The notes under the pieces: model-generated | Database searches by the model: none | What the model saw: the letters and a program-made list of their open reading frames with translations, nothing else | Told to the model about the DNA's origin: nothing | Program-made: the position numbers and the translations under genes | NCBI RefSeq assembly: GCF_007830495.1 | Contig: NZ_VLKW01000010.1 | Location: forward strand, 62,001-126,000 | Origin: Pseudoduganella flava | GTDB taxonomy: Bacteria > Pseudomonadota > Gammaproteobacteria > Burkholderiales > Burkholderiaceae_D | Reading direction: 5' to 3' | Length of the DNA stretch: 64,000 bases | Shown here: piece after piece, positions 28,801-38,098 of the stretch | Layout of the letters: each line of letters starts with the position of its first letter | Numbering within the stretch: the first letter of the stretch is position 1

Positions 28801-31800
28801 CTGGGCGAATTGACCGGCCATGCCAACGACCGCTACGCGCTGCGTCTCATGGCTCCGCACCGGCACCACGGCATGCATGCGGCCGCGCATCGAAGTCAGC
28901 GTGACAACTTCTTCCACCGGTGCCGCCACCGGCGCCCGCTCGCCCGCTTCCTGCTGCACGTAGCGCGCCAGCTGCCGCAGCGACGGGTAGCTGTAGATCC
29001 GGATCGCATCGATCGCCGTGCCGAACGTCTCGTTGATCCGGCGGATCCAGGTGACACCGGTGATCGAATCGAGGCCCAGGTCGACGAACGGATCGTCGCT
29101 GCCGATGTCCGCTTCGGCCATGCGCAGCTCCTGTGCCAGCAAGGTACGCAGCGTGGCTTCGACCGGATCGCCGTCAATGGCCGGCTGCGCGGCTGCCGGG
29201 GCACACTGCTCCAGCACGAACGCGGCCAGCTTGCCCAGCGTGGGATAGCTGTAGATGCGGATCGCCTCGATCGCCGTGCCGTAGGTCTCGTTGATGCGGC
29301 GGATCCACGTCACGCCCGTGATCGAGTCGAGGCCCAGGTCGACGAATTGTTCGTCGTCGCCGATCTCGTGTTCCTGCATGCGCAGCTCCTGCGCCAGCAT
29401 GCGGCGCAGCTCGGCCGCCAAGGTTGCCGCATCGCGTACCGGGGCACCGGTGCGCGTCGATACCTCGGCCGCCACGGCCGCCACGGTGCCGGCCAAGCGG
29501 ATCTTCGCCAGCGTCTCCTGCTGGCCGACGAAGGTGCGTTCGTGCATCGCCAGTTCGCGCACGAACGTGGCCGGCAGCGCGTCCACCAGCGGCGCAGCCC
29601 AGCGTGCTTTCAACGCCACGAGGCGGGCGCGCGGCGCCTGCGCGATCCGCCGCGCCAGCGCCAATGCGGCGGGCAGCACCTGCTCGCGCGGCAGCACCGC
29701 GTGGCGCAGCCCTCGCTCCTTCAATTCCCCGCCGGCCAGTTCGCGGGCACCCAGCAGCGTTTCGCGGGCCAGGTCGAGGCCGATCCGGCGCGGGAACACC
29801 AGGGTCGCGCCGGCGCCCGGCGTGAAACCATACTCCATGTACGGGCTGACGTAGCGGCTCTCGTCGGCGAACAGCGCGATGTCGGCAAACATGCCCAGCG
29901 CCCAACCGGCACCGATGCCGTGGCCCGCCATCGCCGCGATCACGGGAACGGGACAGTCCAGCGGCAGGCGGAAGGCGAGATTGTCCGTGAAGCGCCGTGC
30001 CCCCTCGCCTATCGCCAGCAGCGTATCGCGCGTGCCGCCGGACGAGAAGTAATTGCCGTAACCGGTCAGCACCACGACCTTGCAGGCGGGCTGCGCGCCG
30101 ATCCAGTCGAACGCTTCGCGCAGCCCGTCGGACAGCGCGTCGGTGAACGTGTTCTTGCCGTCGGTGTCGGCCATTTTCAGTTCGACGACACCGTCCGCGT
30201 GCAACGTGGCGGTGACGACCAGGGAACGCAGCGGCACGGCGCCTGGCGCGGGTGCCGCCACATCGTCCTGGAGCGCGGCAACGAGTGGAGCCGCCGCCAA
30301 CGCGGCCGACGTCGCCTGTTTGCAGGCGGGCAGCGTGCCGGTCGGCAGCGCTGCCAGGGCTTGTGCCGCCTGCAGCGCGGTGTCCTCGCCCAGCCGCACG
30401 GCCGGGCACAGCGCGTGCAGCTCGGCGCCCGTCGCGTTTGTGCCGGTCAGTATCAGCTGCCGGGCCGCGTCGTCGCCCAGCCGCAGCGACAGCAATCCCG
30501 CCAGCTCGTCGGCCATCGCACCACCGTCGTACCGCGCCGCCTCGCCATGGCTGGCGGCATCGCAGCACAGCGCGACGTACCAGCCGGCACCCTGAGCCCC
30601 CGCTGTGACAGAAGCGACGACGCCGATCGGCAGCTGCGTCAACGTGTGACCCAGGCGCCGCACCGCGACGATGTTCAACCCCGCCGGCAGGAAGCCCGGC
30701 ACGTCGCTGGCCAGCACCACGGCGCGGTAGCCGGCGTCGGCAATGGCCACCATGGCATCCGCCAGCTCCTCCGGCAAGCCATCGGCGTTGTCGGTGGCTT
30801 CCACCGTCAGCGCGGCAATGCGGTCGCCGCGCGATGCGAGGCGCAGGCGCGCCGAGACGGGCGGCAGCGGCATCAACGGCGCAGGCGCGGGTTCCTCAGC
30901 GATGTCGCCGAGCGCCGTCACCATCGGCACGATGTCGCGTGCCAGCTCTTCCTTCAGCAGCCGCAGCGCCAACTGCGACTTGCGGGCCAGGTTCGCGGCC
31001 AGTTCGCGCGCGTGCCGCGGCGCTTCCGTGCGCGGCACGATCGGGCATGTCCAGCCCTGCGCCCGCAGTGTCGTGCCGGTTGCGCCGCTGCTCAAATACA
31101 GCAGCTCGGCCGCCTGCGGCGCACCAAAGCGCTGCGCCAGCAACGCTCCGGCACCGGCCGGCAGGCTGCGGGCGCTGTAGCGGGCGTCCTCGGCGCAGAC
31201 GATGACATCGCACAGCGCGGCCGCCAGGAAGCCGGCATCGGCGGTATCGCCCGCCGCCAGCGCGATCGACGGATACGGGAAGCGCGCGATCGCTTCGTAC
31301 AGCCCGGCGGCACGGGCGGCCCGGCAGGCATCGGCACCGCCGGCCAGGCTGGCCGCCAGCGTCACCACTTTCGCGGCGGGGGCGTTCGCCACCGTGTCCA
31401 GCGCACGCACAAGGGCCTGTGCCACCGCGGAGTCCAACACCGGCGCACCGACGGCAATCCGGTACATGCCGTCGCCGTCGTCGAACAGCTCGACCGCCGC
31501 AGGGACCTGCTGCGCAGCCGCGGCCAGTGCGATGCGCGGCTTGCCGGCAGCGGCCGCCGTGCCGTGCGCCGGTTCGGTCAGCGCCGCCAGCCGGATGCCA
31601 GCCTGCGGCTTGACGGTTGCCGCTGCCGTCGCCATCACGGGCACTGCCACCTCTGCCGCCACGGCGGCGGCCTTCCCTGCGCGTCCCTGGCACAGCACAA
31701 CATCACCCGCGGTATAAATCTCGAACGCCAGCTCGTCGGCCTGCCGGTCGAACAGCGCAACCGTCACCGGCACGCCCTCGACCACGGGTTGCGGCCGCGC

Positions 31801-34800
31801 CCACGCCACGTCGCGCAGCGTGAGGTCGCTGTCCGGCAGCGTCATTGCCAGCGCTGCGCGCACCATCGCCACGCAGCCTTCGGTGCTCAGGCGGCGTGCG
31901 CCGGCCGGGCCTTCCAGCACCGTGGCGTCGCCGGTAAAAGTGCTCGTGTAGCTGTGCTGGTCGAAGTTGGACGTGTTCGCGTGCAGCAGCGGATGCAGCA
32001 CGGCGGCCTGCGGCGCCTGCCGCGGCACGTCGAACCAGTAGCGCTGCCGCGCGAACGGGTAACCGGGCAGGCTGGCCAGTTGCGGACGCACCGGATGCAG
32101 CCGCCCCCAGTCGAGCTCCAGGCCCTTGGCCCACAGTTCCGCCAGCGTGGCCAGCTTGCCGGCGGCAAGCCACTTGTCGACCACGTCCTGTTCCTGCGTC
32201 AGCAACGCCAGCATCTCGCGGTTCGCCTTGGCGTTACCCTGCCACACGCCGTCGCCGGCGCCGCCGTCCAGCCATGCCAGCAGCCGCTCGCGCAGGTGCT
32301 GCGCGCTGTCGGCCAGCACGGCAAGGCGCTCGTCCATCGCTTCGCGGCCCAGTTGCAGGGTGGCGGCGATCGACGCTGCCGGCGGGACGGCGCCGCCCAC
32401 CAGGAACGCGGCAAGGTCCGCCGCCTTCCGCCGCAGCTGTTCCGGCGTGCGCGCCGACAGCGGGAACACGTGCCAGCCTGGCTCCTCGACGGCGGGCGCC
32501 GGTGCCGCATACTCCTCGATCACGAGGTGGGCGTTCGAGCCGCCCGCGCCGAACGACGAAATGCCGGCGATGCGGGGCAACGCGGCGCCGTCCACCGCCG
32601 GCGGTTCCCATGCGCACAGCGACTGGTTGACGACGAACGGCGTGCTGCCGAAATCGATATGGGGATTCAATCGTTCCGAATGCAGCGACGGCACGATCTG
32701 CTTGTGCCGCAGTTGCAGCAGCACCTTCGTCAGCCCGGCGATACCGGCGGCCGCCTCCGCGTGGCCGATGTTCGATTTCGCCGAACCGATCAGGCAATAA
32801 CCCGTGTCGGCGGTGCGTTCGCGGATCACGCCGGTCAACGCGGCGATCTCGATCGGGTCGCCCAGCTTCGTGCCGGTGCCGTGCGCCTCCACGTAGCTGA
32901 CGTGGCGGGGATCGACGCGCGCCTCGGCCAGCGCCTGCCGCACCGCGGCGGCCTGCGCCTGGGGGTTGGGCACCGTGTAGCCGTTCGTCTTGCCGCCGTG
33001 GCTCAGCGCACTGCCGCGGATCACGCCGTAGATATGGTTGCCGTCGCGCTGCGCATCGGACAGGCGCTTCAGCACGACGACGCCGACACCTTCGCCGGGA
33101 ATGTAGCCGTCGCCCCCTTCGCCGAAGCTCTGGCAATGGCCGTCGCCGGAGATGAACTGGCCGGCCGACAGCATCAGGTATTTGTTCGGGTGGATCGTCA
33201 CGTTGACGCCGCCAGCGATCGCCATGCCGGTGCGGCCCAGCTTCAGGTCCTGGCAAGCGAGGTGGATCGCCGTCAGCGACGACGAGCACATCGTGTCCAC
33301 GACCATGCTGGGGCCGTGCAGGTTCAGCACATACGACACGCGGTTGGCGATGCTGGCCGGGTTGGCGGCGAACGCGGTGCGCTTGCCCTGCAAGCTGGCC
33401 TCGGCGCCGAGCAGCTGGTATTCGCCGTACATCACGCCGGCGTAGACGCCCACCTGGGCTGGCAAGCCGTCTGCATTGGGGATTTGCAGCGCGGCGCGGC
33501 TGTAGCCGGCATCCTCGATCGCCAGCCATGCATGCTGCAGGAACAGCCGCTCCTGCGGGTCGATCAGTTCCGCCTCGACGGGCGACACGTTGAAGAAGCG
33601 CGCATCGAATTCATCGACACCGTCGATGAAGCCGCCCCATTTGCTGAAGTGGGCGCCCTTGGCGGCGCGGTCCTCGCTGTAGTACTCGCGCCAATCCCAG
33701 CGCTCGCGCGGCACTTCGACGATGCAATCCTTGCCGTCACGCAGATTGCGCCAGAACGCATCGACGTCCGGCCCGCCGGGATAGCGGCCGGCCAAACCAA
33801 CGATCGCGATCGGCTCGGCGGCGAGCTGCGCACCAGCGGCAGGCTTGCGGCCGCGGATGCTCGTGACGCGGGCCGGGCCAACTGCGGGTGCCACGGGGCG
33901 GGCTGCCATGCGCGGTGCAGCGCCCTGTCCGGCCAGCACGGCGCCATGGTGGCGGGCGAAGTAGCCGGCCAGCTCGCGGATCGTCAGGTATTCGAAGAAC
34001 AGCGTTTTCGGCAGCGCACCGAACGTCGCTTCCAGCTGCCGGGTGAGGTCCAGCGCCAGGATCGAGTCGATGCCGTAGTCTTCCAGCGCGGCGCGCGGAT
34101 CGACCTGTTCCGGCCGCAGTTTCAGCAGTGCGGCCAGCTGGCGGCACAGCAGCGCCTCGGCGATGCCGGCCAGTTCCAGGTCGCCCGCCGGCGCGGTTTG
34201 TTGCGCACCGGTGTCGCCCAGCGCGTGGCCGGACGCCAGGCGGCGGCGCATCGCATCGCCGTCGCCTTCCATCACCAGCGCGCCGTCCAGCCCCGCGCCC
34301 AGCAGGCGGAAGAAGGCCTGCATACCCGTCTCCGTGCGCATCGGCACGGTGCCGGTCGCGTCGAACAGCCGCTCGCGCGTCGCGCCGTCGGACTGCATGC
34401 CGCCATCGCGCCACAGCGGCCACTGGATGGCCACCGTCGTGCCACGGCGCTCGCCGGCCCGCACCAGCGCATTGCGATGCACCGCGAACTCGTCGAGGAA
34501 GCCGTTGGCGGCGGCGTAGTCGCCCTGCCCCAGGTTGCCCAGCGCAGCCGCCAACGACGAGAACAGCACCAAGAAATCCAGGTCGATCGCGCGGCTGGCC
34601 TGGTCGAGGTTGACGGTGCCCATCACCTTTGGCGCCAGCACGCGGGCCGCCGTGCCGGCATCCTTGTTCAGCAGGAAGCTGTCGGCCGTCATGCCGGCGC
34701 TGTGCACAATGCCGTTCATCTGGCCGAACTCGGCCACCACTTCCGCCAGCACGCGCGCGACAGCTGCGGCATCGTCCAGATCCATCTGCCGGTACTCGAC

Positions 34801-37800
34801 CGTGGCGCCGCCGTCACGCAATGCCTGCAAAGCCGCCGGCGCCGCGCCGGCCGGGTTGCGGCCCGTCAGTACGATCGTCGCCGCCGGGCAGCGTTCGACG
34901 ATGGCCCGCGCGAACAGCATGCCCAGGCCACCGAGGCCGCCGGTGATCAGATACACGCCGCGATCCTTCAGCGGGCAATGGTCGTACCCCCGCGCGGTTT
35001 CACGCCAGCGTGCCACCTCACGGGTACCGCGACGATGACGCACCAGGGCAGCGTGCCCGTCGTCCGCTTGCAGCAATGCCGCCAGTTGCGCCGTATCGAT
35101 GTCCGCGTCGACCAGCACGACCTGGCCTGTCAGCCACGAGTGTTCCAGCTGCGCCGTCTTCAGAAGGCCGGACAGCCCGGCCAGCAGCGCATGCTGCGCA
35201 TCGTCCGCCGCCACCAGCCGCACGAGCACCTGGCCCTGCGGCTTGGCGCGCACGATGGCCTGCAGCCGCTCGATGCACGCCAGCGTGGCGGCCGTGTAGC
35301 GCTCGGCCGCATCGGCGCCGTCCACGTTCAGCATGGTGCAATGGCCGCCCAGCGCCGTGGCATCCACCTGCGGCAAGCCGCACAGCAGCACGTGCCGTTC
35401 CGTCACCGGCGCCGCTTCAGTTGCCCCTGCCGCCGCCTGCGCTTCCCACACCCGCGTGGCGATCAGGCTGTCGACGGCATTGCCGCCCAGCGCGCGCGGC
35501 GTGTAGCCGCGCAGCCGCGCGCACGGTTGCCCGGCGGTGTCCACCACGTCGACGTCGATGCCGCCGCCCTCCGCGCGGCGCGCCCAAACGTACAGCTCGC
35601 CGCCGCACGGCGCATGCACGCGCAGGCTGGCCAGCGCGAACGGCACGATCGGCCGGGCCGGCGGACTGGCCGGATCGAACATCAGCACGGTGGCCGCCTG
35701 CAGCACGCCATCCATCAGGCTCGGATGCAGCACGTAGTCGCCGCGCGTATCCTTCACCTTCGCCGGCAGTTTCAGGCGAGCCAGCAATTCGCCGTCGCCC
35801 AGCTCGATGCCCGCGACGGCGCGCTTGGCCGGGCCATACGCCAGGCCCATCGCCGCATACGCTTCATAAACCCGCGCACCGGTGAGCGCACCACGCGTCA
35901 TTGCGGCGCGCAGGCGGTCCAGGTCCAGTGCCGCATCGCCGGTGGGGGCGACCGGTACGAACGCGCCCTGGCAGTGAATCCGCTCGTCGGAGCTGAACAC
36001 CTCGAAACGCAGCGTCTCACCGGCCTGCCCGCTGTCTTCTTCCGGAACCAGCGCCACGTGCGCCAGCGTGGGGCCGGACACCGTCAGCGGGTGAAGCCAC
36101 GTCACATCGCGCAGTTCGAACGACGTACCGGCGGGCAGCGCCCGTTCGCATGCGGCGCGCGCCATCTCCAGGTAGGCCACCGCCGGCAGCACCTTCTCCG
36201 GCGCGCCGCCGGCACCCAGGCGCACCTGGTGATCCTTCAGGAAGAACTCGTCGCCGCCGAACGTCGACGAGTATTTGTGCTCGCGCAGGTCGGACGTATT
36301 CTCGTGCAGCAGCGGATGCAGCGCCGCCGCGCTGGTGGCCACGGCGCCGTCGATCCAGTGGCGTTCGCGCGCGAACGCGTAGGTCGGCAGGCTGATGCGC
36401 CGGCCCGGCCGGTCGCCGCGCAGCGCCTGCCAGTCCGCTTGCCCCCCGGCTGCCCATGCGGCAGCCAGCCGGCCCGCATCGTTGTCCGGCAGCGCCGCCG
36501 GCTCCCCGGCCAGCCACGCGGCCAGTGCCTGGCGCAGCGCGTCCGTCGACTCGGCCACGAACGCGGTGCGCACTTCCATCGCCACGCGGCCCGTCTGCAA
36601 GGTCCAGGCCAGCGCATCGAGATCGACCGCTTCGTCGCGCGCGGCGCAACCGTCCAGGAAGCGTGCCAGCCGGTCCACGCCAGCGCGCAGCGCTTCGTGG
36701 GTGCGGGCGGACAGTGGCACGATGACGAGGCCCGCAGGCGCGGCGGCGGGTACCGGCACGTGATTTTCCAGGATCACGAACGCATTGGTGCCGCCGATCC
36801 CCAGGCTGTTGACGGCCGCGCGGCGCGGCGCCTCGCCGGTCTCCCATGCCTGCACGGCCGTGTTCACGAAAAATGGCGTGCCGGCGAAATCGATGCGGGG
36901 GTTCGGCGCCGTGTAGTGCGCCAGCGGCGGGACCACGCCCTTCTCGATGGCCAGCGCCGCCTTGATGAAGCCGACGATGCCGGCGGCCGCCTCCAGATGG
37001 CCGACATTCGCCTTGACAGCGCCCAGCGCGCACCAGGGCCGGCCGGCCGGCGCCGCGCCGAATGCGGCGGACAGCGCCTTCACTTCCTCCGGGTCGCCCA
37101 TCCGCGTGCCCGTGCCGTGCGCTTCGACGAAGCCGATCGATGCCGCGTCGACGCCCGCCTTGTCGAGCGCCGTCCGCACGCAGGCGATCTGGCCCGCCGC
37201 GCTGCTGGCCGCATAGCTCATCTTGCCCTTGCCGTCGTTCAGGATCGCCGAGCCCTTGATCACCGCGTAGATATGGTCGCCGGCGGCGACCGCATCGGCG
37301 AACCGGCGGATCAGTACCAGGCCCATGCCGCTGCCGAACACCACGCCGTCGGCATCCGCATCGAAGCTGCGGATGCGGCCCCTGCGCGAATAGATGAAGC
37401 CATCCTGGTAGTGATAGCCGTGCAGGTCCGGCACGCGCACCGACACGCCGCCGGCCAGCGCCATGTCGCATTCGCCGGCCAGCACGGCCAGGCGCGCCTG
37501 GTGCAGCGCGACCAGCGACGTGGAGCACGCCGTCTGCACCGTCATGCTGGGCCCCGTCAGATTCAGCTTGTACGACAGGAACGTGGCGAGGAAATCCTTG
37601 TCGTTGACGAGTTGCGCGGCGCTGGCCGTCATCCGCGGGAAGCGCTCATGCAGGTTCGCATAGCTCGAGTAATAGCTGGTCGGCAGTCCCCCGGCGCCGG
37701 CGAACACGCCGATCCGCTGCGCCTCGCCGCTCGCATGGCCCGCATCCTCCAGCGTCTCCCACGCGCATTGCAACAGCAGCCGCAGTTGCGGGTCCATCAG

Positions 37801-38058
37801 CTCGGCCTCGAGCGGCGCGACCTTGAAGAAGCCCGCGTCGAACAGGTCGACGCCGTCCAGCGCCGCCGCCGCCTTCACGTAATCCGGGTCGGCGATGTCC
37901 CGTTCGGGCACGCCGGCGGCCCGCAATTCGTCGTCCGTCAGGTCGCGGACGCAGTCCTTTCTCGCGCAGAGGTTGTCCCAGAATTCCGGCACGCTGTTCG
38001 CACCGGGGAATTTGCCGGACATGCCGATGACGGCCACATCGTCGTTCATGCTGTTCAT
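22879..38058 (-). CDS. trans-AT polyketide synthase PKS-C (5059 aa)
   Basis: Domains in order: KS1 at the very N-terminus (Cys178, CSTS); DH (His610); KR (GGLGGLG near 1060); ACP (Ser1332); KS2 (Cys1591); DH remnant (about 2021-2130, no catalytic His); three crotonase-like domains (about 2186-2856); tandem ACPs (Ser2912, Ser2998; DSITGVTW); KS3 (Cys3241); tandem ACPs (Ser3714, Ser3816; DSIIGVEW); a DH-superfamily domain lacking the Asp (about 3855-4130); KS4 (Cys4329, HGTAT); DH (His4786, Asp4948); helical tail. No AT and no loading domain, so KS1 probably takes its starter from the free ACP encoded 40 nt upstream. The open-ended KS4-DH is completed by the KR-ACP of PKS-D, whose gene overlaps by four bases. 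This is probably the first protein of the assembly line. ATG at 38058 is preceded by GAGAGA; a second in-frame ATG nine bases on is possible. Confidence 0.95.
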   Translation of the reverse strand: MNSMNDDVAVIGMSGKFPGANSVPEFWDNLCARKDCVRDLTDDELRAAGVPERDIADPDYVKAAAALDGVDLFDAGFFKVAPLEAELMDPQLRLLLQCAWETLEDAGHASGEAQRIGVFAGAGGLPTSYYSSYANLHERFPRMTASAAQLVNDKDFLATFLSYKLNLTGPSMTVQTACSTSLVALHQARLAVLAGECDMALAGGVSVRVPDLHGYHYQDGFIYSRRGRIRSFDADADGVVFGSGMGLVLIRRFADAVAAGDHIYAVIKGSAILNDGKGKMSYAASSAAGQIACVRTALDKAGVDAASIGFVEAHGTGTRMGDPEEVKALSAAFGAAPAGRPWCALGAVKANVGHLEAAAGIVGFIKAALAIEKGVVPPLAHYTAPNPRIDFAGTPFFVNTAVQAWETGEAPRRAAVNSLGIGGTNAFVILENHVPVPAAAPAGLVIVPLSARTHEALRAGVDRLARFLDGCAARDEAVDLDALAWTLQTGRVAMEVRTAFVAESTDALRQALAAWLAGEPAALPDNDAGRLAAAWAAGGQADWQALRGDRPGRRISLPTYAFARERHWIDGAVATSAAALHPLLHENTSDLREHKYSSTFGGDEFFLKDHQVRLGAGGAPEKVLPAVAYLEMARAACERALPAGTSFELRDVTWLHPLTVSGPTLAHVALVPEEDSGQAGETLRFEVFSSDERIHCQGAFVPVAPTGDAALDLDRLRAAMTRGALTGARVYEAYAAMGLAYGPAKRAVAGIELGDGELLARLKLPAKVKDTRGDYVLHPSLMDGVLQAATVLMFDPASPPARPIVPFALASLRVHAPCGGELYVWARRAEGGGIDVDVVDTAGQPCARLRGYTPRALGGNAVDSLIATRVWEAQAAAGATEAAPVTERHVLLCGLPQVDATALGGHCTMLNVDGADAAERYTAATLACIERLQAIVRAKPQGQVLVRLVAADDAQHALLAGLSGLLKTAQLEHSWLTGQVVLVDADIDTAQLAALLQADDGHAALVRHRRGTREVARWRETARGYDHCPLKDRGVYLITGGLGGLGMLFARAIVERCPAATIVLTGRNPAGAAPAALQALRDGGATVEYRQMDLDDAAAVARVLAEVVAEFGQMNGIVHSAGMTADSFLLNKDAGTAARVLAPKVMGTVNLDQASRAIDLDFLVLFSSLAAALGNLGQGDYAAANGFLDEFAVHRNALVRAGERRGTTVAIQWPLWRDGGMQSDGATRERLFDATGTVPMRTETGMQAFFRLLGAGLDGALVMEGDGDAMRRRLASGHALGDTGAQQTAPAGDLELAGIAEALLCRQLAALLKLRPEQVDPRAALEDYGIDSILALDLTRQLEATFGALPKTLFFEYLTIRELAGYFARHHGAVLAGQGAAPRMAARPVAPAVGPARVTSIRGRKPAAGAQLAAEPIAIVGLAGRYPGGPDVDAFWRNLRDGKDCIVEVPRERWDWREYYSEDRAAKGAHFSKWGGFIDGVDEFDARFFNVSPVEAELIDPQERLFLQHAWLAIEDAGYSRAALQIPNADGLPAQVGVYAGVMYGEYQLLGAEASLQGKRTAFAANPASIANRVSYVLNLHGPSMVVDTMCSSSLTAIHLACQDLKLGRTGMAIAGGVNVTIHPNKYLMLSAGQFISGDGHCQSFGEGGDGYIPGEGVGVVVLKRLSDAQRDGNHIYGVIRGSALSHGGKTNGYTVPNPQAQAAAVRQALAEARVDPRHVSYVEAHGTGTKLGDPIEIAALTGVIRERTADTGYCLIGSAKSNIGHAEAAAGIAGLTKVLLQLRHKQIVPSLHSERLNPHIDFGSTPFVVNQSLCAWEPPAVDGAALPRIAGISSFGAGGSNAHLVIEEYAAPAPAVEEPGWHVFPLSARTPEQLRRKAADLAAFLVGGAVPPAASIAATLQLGREAMDERLAVLADSAQHLRERLLAWLDGGAGDGVWQGNAKANREMLALLTQEQDVVDKWLAAGKLATLAELWAKGLELDWGRLHPVRPQLASLPGYPFARQRYWFDVPRQAPQAAVLHPLLHANTSNFDQHSYTSTFTGDATVLEGPAGARRLSTEGCVAMVRAALAMTLPDSDLTLRDVAWARPQPVVEGVPVTVALFDRQADELAFEIYTAGDVVLCQGRAGKAAAVAAEVAVPVMATAAATVKPQAGIRLAALTEPAHGTAAAAGKPRIALAAAAQQVPAAVELFDDGDGMYRIAVGAPVLDSAVAQALVRALDTVANAPAAKVVTLAASLAGGADACRAARAAGLYEAIARFPYPSIALAAGDTADAGFLAAALCDVIVCAEDARYSARSLPAGAGALLAQRFGAPQAAELLYLSSGATGTTLRAQGWTCPIVPRTEAPRHARELAANLARKSQLALRLLKEELARDIVPMVTALGDIAEEPAPAPLMPLPPVSARLRLASRGDRIAALTVEATDNADGLPEELADAMVAIADAGYRAVVLASDVPGFLPAGLNIVAVRRLGHTLTQLPIGVVASVTAGAQGAGWYVALCCDAASHGEAARYDGGAMADELAGLLSLRLGDDAARQLILTGTNATGAELHALCPAVRLGEDTALQAAQALAALPTGTLPACKQATSAALAAAPLVAALQDDVAAPAPGAVPLRSLVVTATLHADGVVELKMADTDGKNTFTDALSDGLREAFDWIGAQPACKVVVLTGYGNYFSSGGTRDTLLAIGEGARRFTDNLAFRLPLDCPVPVIAAMAGHGIGAGWALGMFADIALFADESRYVSPYMEYGFTPGAGATLVFPRRIGLDLARETLLGARELAGGELKERGLRHAVLPREQVLPAALALARRIAQAPRARLVALKARWAAPLVDALPATFVRELAMHERTFVGQQETLAKIRLAGTVAAVAAEVSTRTGAPVRDAATLAAELRRMLAQELRMQEHEIGDDEQFVDLGLDSITGVTWIRRINETYGTAIEAIRIYSYPTLGKLAAFVLEQCAPAAAQPAIDGDPVEATLRTLLAQELRMAEADIGSDDPFVDLGLDSITGVTWIRRINETFGTAIDAIRIYSYPSLRQLARYVQQEAGERAPVAAPVEEVVTLTSMRGRMHAVVPVRSHETQRVAVVGMAGQFAQSPDLAAFWRNIAAGRDCITEIPRERWDIDRYYQPGDAAAGKTYSRWMGALDGVDHFDAAFFNISPREARAMDPQQRLFLQTCWHTIEHAGYNPRALAGSRCGVFVGCAAGDYHELSRHERLSGQGFTGGAPSILAARISYLLDLHGPSMAIDTACSSSLVALAAACDSLVLGTSDIALAGGVNVMAGPAMQIMTAQVGMLSPQGRCYAFDARANGIVNGEGVGAVLLKRLADAERDGDHIYGVIEGWGTNQDGKTNGITAPNADSQARLQQDVYHRFGIDPDGIGLVEAHGTGTALGDPIEVAGLKDAFGRYTDRRGFCALGSVKSNIGHCLSAAGISGFLKVLLALQHRQLPPTAQFERLNPHIALDESPFRISDRLRDWPAPAGAPRRAAVNAFGFSGTNAHVVVAEYGVPAVAAPTTGPAIVPLSARTPDALRRAAADLLAFLEDPEADLASIAYTLQTGREALTERVAFVAASVAELREGLRAYADGGTAAAGTVATGLAKDGQEAAACIGRKDWAALAALWVGGGTVDWAALYVAGPAPRRIGLPGYPFAAERHWIDTVDQEFAEVIAVPASSAAAVPPATGAPVVPIEQVRQQLKATLAEALFMQPADIDIDRSFTELGLDSIIGVEWMKAVNKAFGTALSATRVYDYPSVRELAAHVQAQLGEAPAAVAVEVTPSAPVMAPRPAAPASADLERQLKASLAEALFMQPGDIDANRSFTELGLDSIIGVEWMKAVNRRFGTSLSATRIYDYPTVKELAAFLQREVAVETDVAPHFAIVATDGDLERDGEVAVRYAISLENNVCLREHVVFGEHLLPTDAYLELVYGAWASVSGGPVPALEQVAIVSPLLGARDRDIHVQVRFRRHGAAVQFSVRSSAQADFRDERVHMQGLVAAAQPAAIRCDGHFAVEHELGAADIPTNAGTCYAPLRALRFGTSQATGEIHVAEHPYRFATNPFVLYGAVCTAINYGRWLAARQYGVSNDQFLPVRIGRVTPLRELAGADYRCHAALRRLERDVVECYVEIVDAEGALVAVFDTLELRRVAQQAIARVAAPMTSAPADKPAAEADDIAIIGMSCRYPQSADVDAFWRNLAAGRECIVEVPAERWADHPGWYHPEPGHPHTSYSKWAGLLDRIDAFDPLFFGIAPAEAELIDPQQRIFLEECWKAIENAGYAPGALANVACGVYVGCGAGDYARVLAGAGQDTAGAAFMGTSTAIQAARIAYHLNLKGPALAIDTACSSSLVAVHLACESLRSGETQLALAGGVNVLTTPLGHILTSQVGMPSHDGRCAAFDASADGIVFSEGCGVLLLKPLAAARRDNDEILGVIRASAINQDGKTNGITAPSGAAQERLLRQAYGKFGIDPKRIGYVEAHGTATPLGDPIEVNALTAVYNGAGAGKGACALGSVKTNIGHTGYAAGVAGIIKAVLCMRHRKLVPSLHYDQPNPHIAFDGSPFHVNTAYRDWASAAPRLAAVSSFGFSGTNAHVVIGEHVAATETPASARPVLVPLSAKTPEQLANKVADLLDYLEHDEQVDLVRLAYTLSVGRDAMDHRLALVVGSVEELVAALRGWQAGKPGMAVRQGQASRDGAALAVFAGDAAMQGVIDGWIARGDLGRLADIWVRGMETDLGRLYPGEPPRRMVLPAYPFARERCWVEGKAAAARETLHPLLHRNVSDLTQQRYASLLTGGEFFVAGHRVNGAPVLPAVAFLEMARAALADAAHVPAAQLELRHVAWAQPLAVTAPTDVSIAVFEEDGGYGFEVYSGVADVPHCQGSCVAAVGGAAQPLDVALLRARMPTAGPAPQALYEAFARIGLDYGPAFRGITQLNVGNGELLAALELPAAADNGADWVLHPSLLDSALQAGVALLGDVVGGAVAPCLPFAVEAVRVHAPCPPRMLAWVRGTGTNATLVKVDIDLCDGAGNVCVQLRGFSSRPLRDAAFDEVHYQTVINAILNNDITVDDAVELGNV
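25669..26496 (-). other. DH-superfamily domain without catalytic Asp in PKS-C (candidate pyran synthase or isomerase)
   Basis: Residues of about 3855-4130 of PKS-C have a double hot-dog dehydratase signature: REHVVFGEHLLP with His3898 in the first motif. The second motif reads NPFVLYGAVCTAI where an active DH has HPxxLDxxxQ, so the Asp is absent. Pyran synthase and enoyl-isomerase DH relatives also lack this Asp. Its position after tandem ACPs, not between KS and ACP, is unusual for a dehydratase. It could also be an inactive DH. Confidence 0.6.
29491..31503 (-). other. Triple crotonase (ECH) block in PKS-C
   Basis: Residues of about 2186-2856 of PKS-C contain three crotonase-fold regions. 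The third (about 2610-2856) matches PksI-type ECH2: TGYGNYFSSGGT, GHGIGAGW, YGFTPGAGAT and a C-terminal MHERTF helix. ECH2 enzymes decarboxylate the 3-methylglutaconyl intermediate in beta-branching. The first two regions look catalytically degraded. The arrangement matches the block in PKS-D. Confidence 0.8.
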
Positions 38059-38098
38059 GCTGATCTCTCGAAAAACTTGCGCGGTAAGGGTGATGTGC

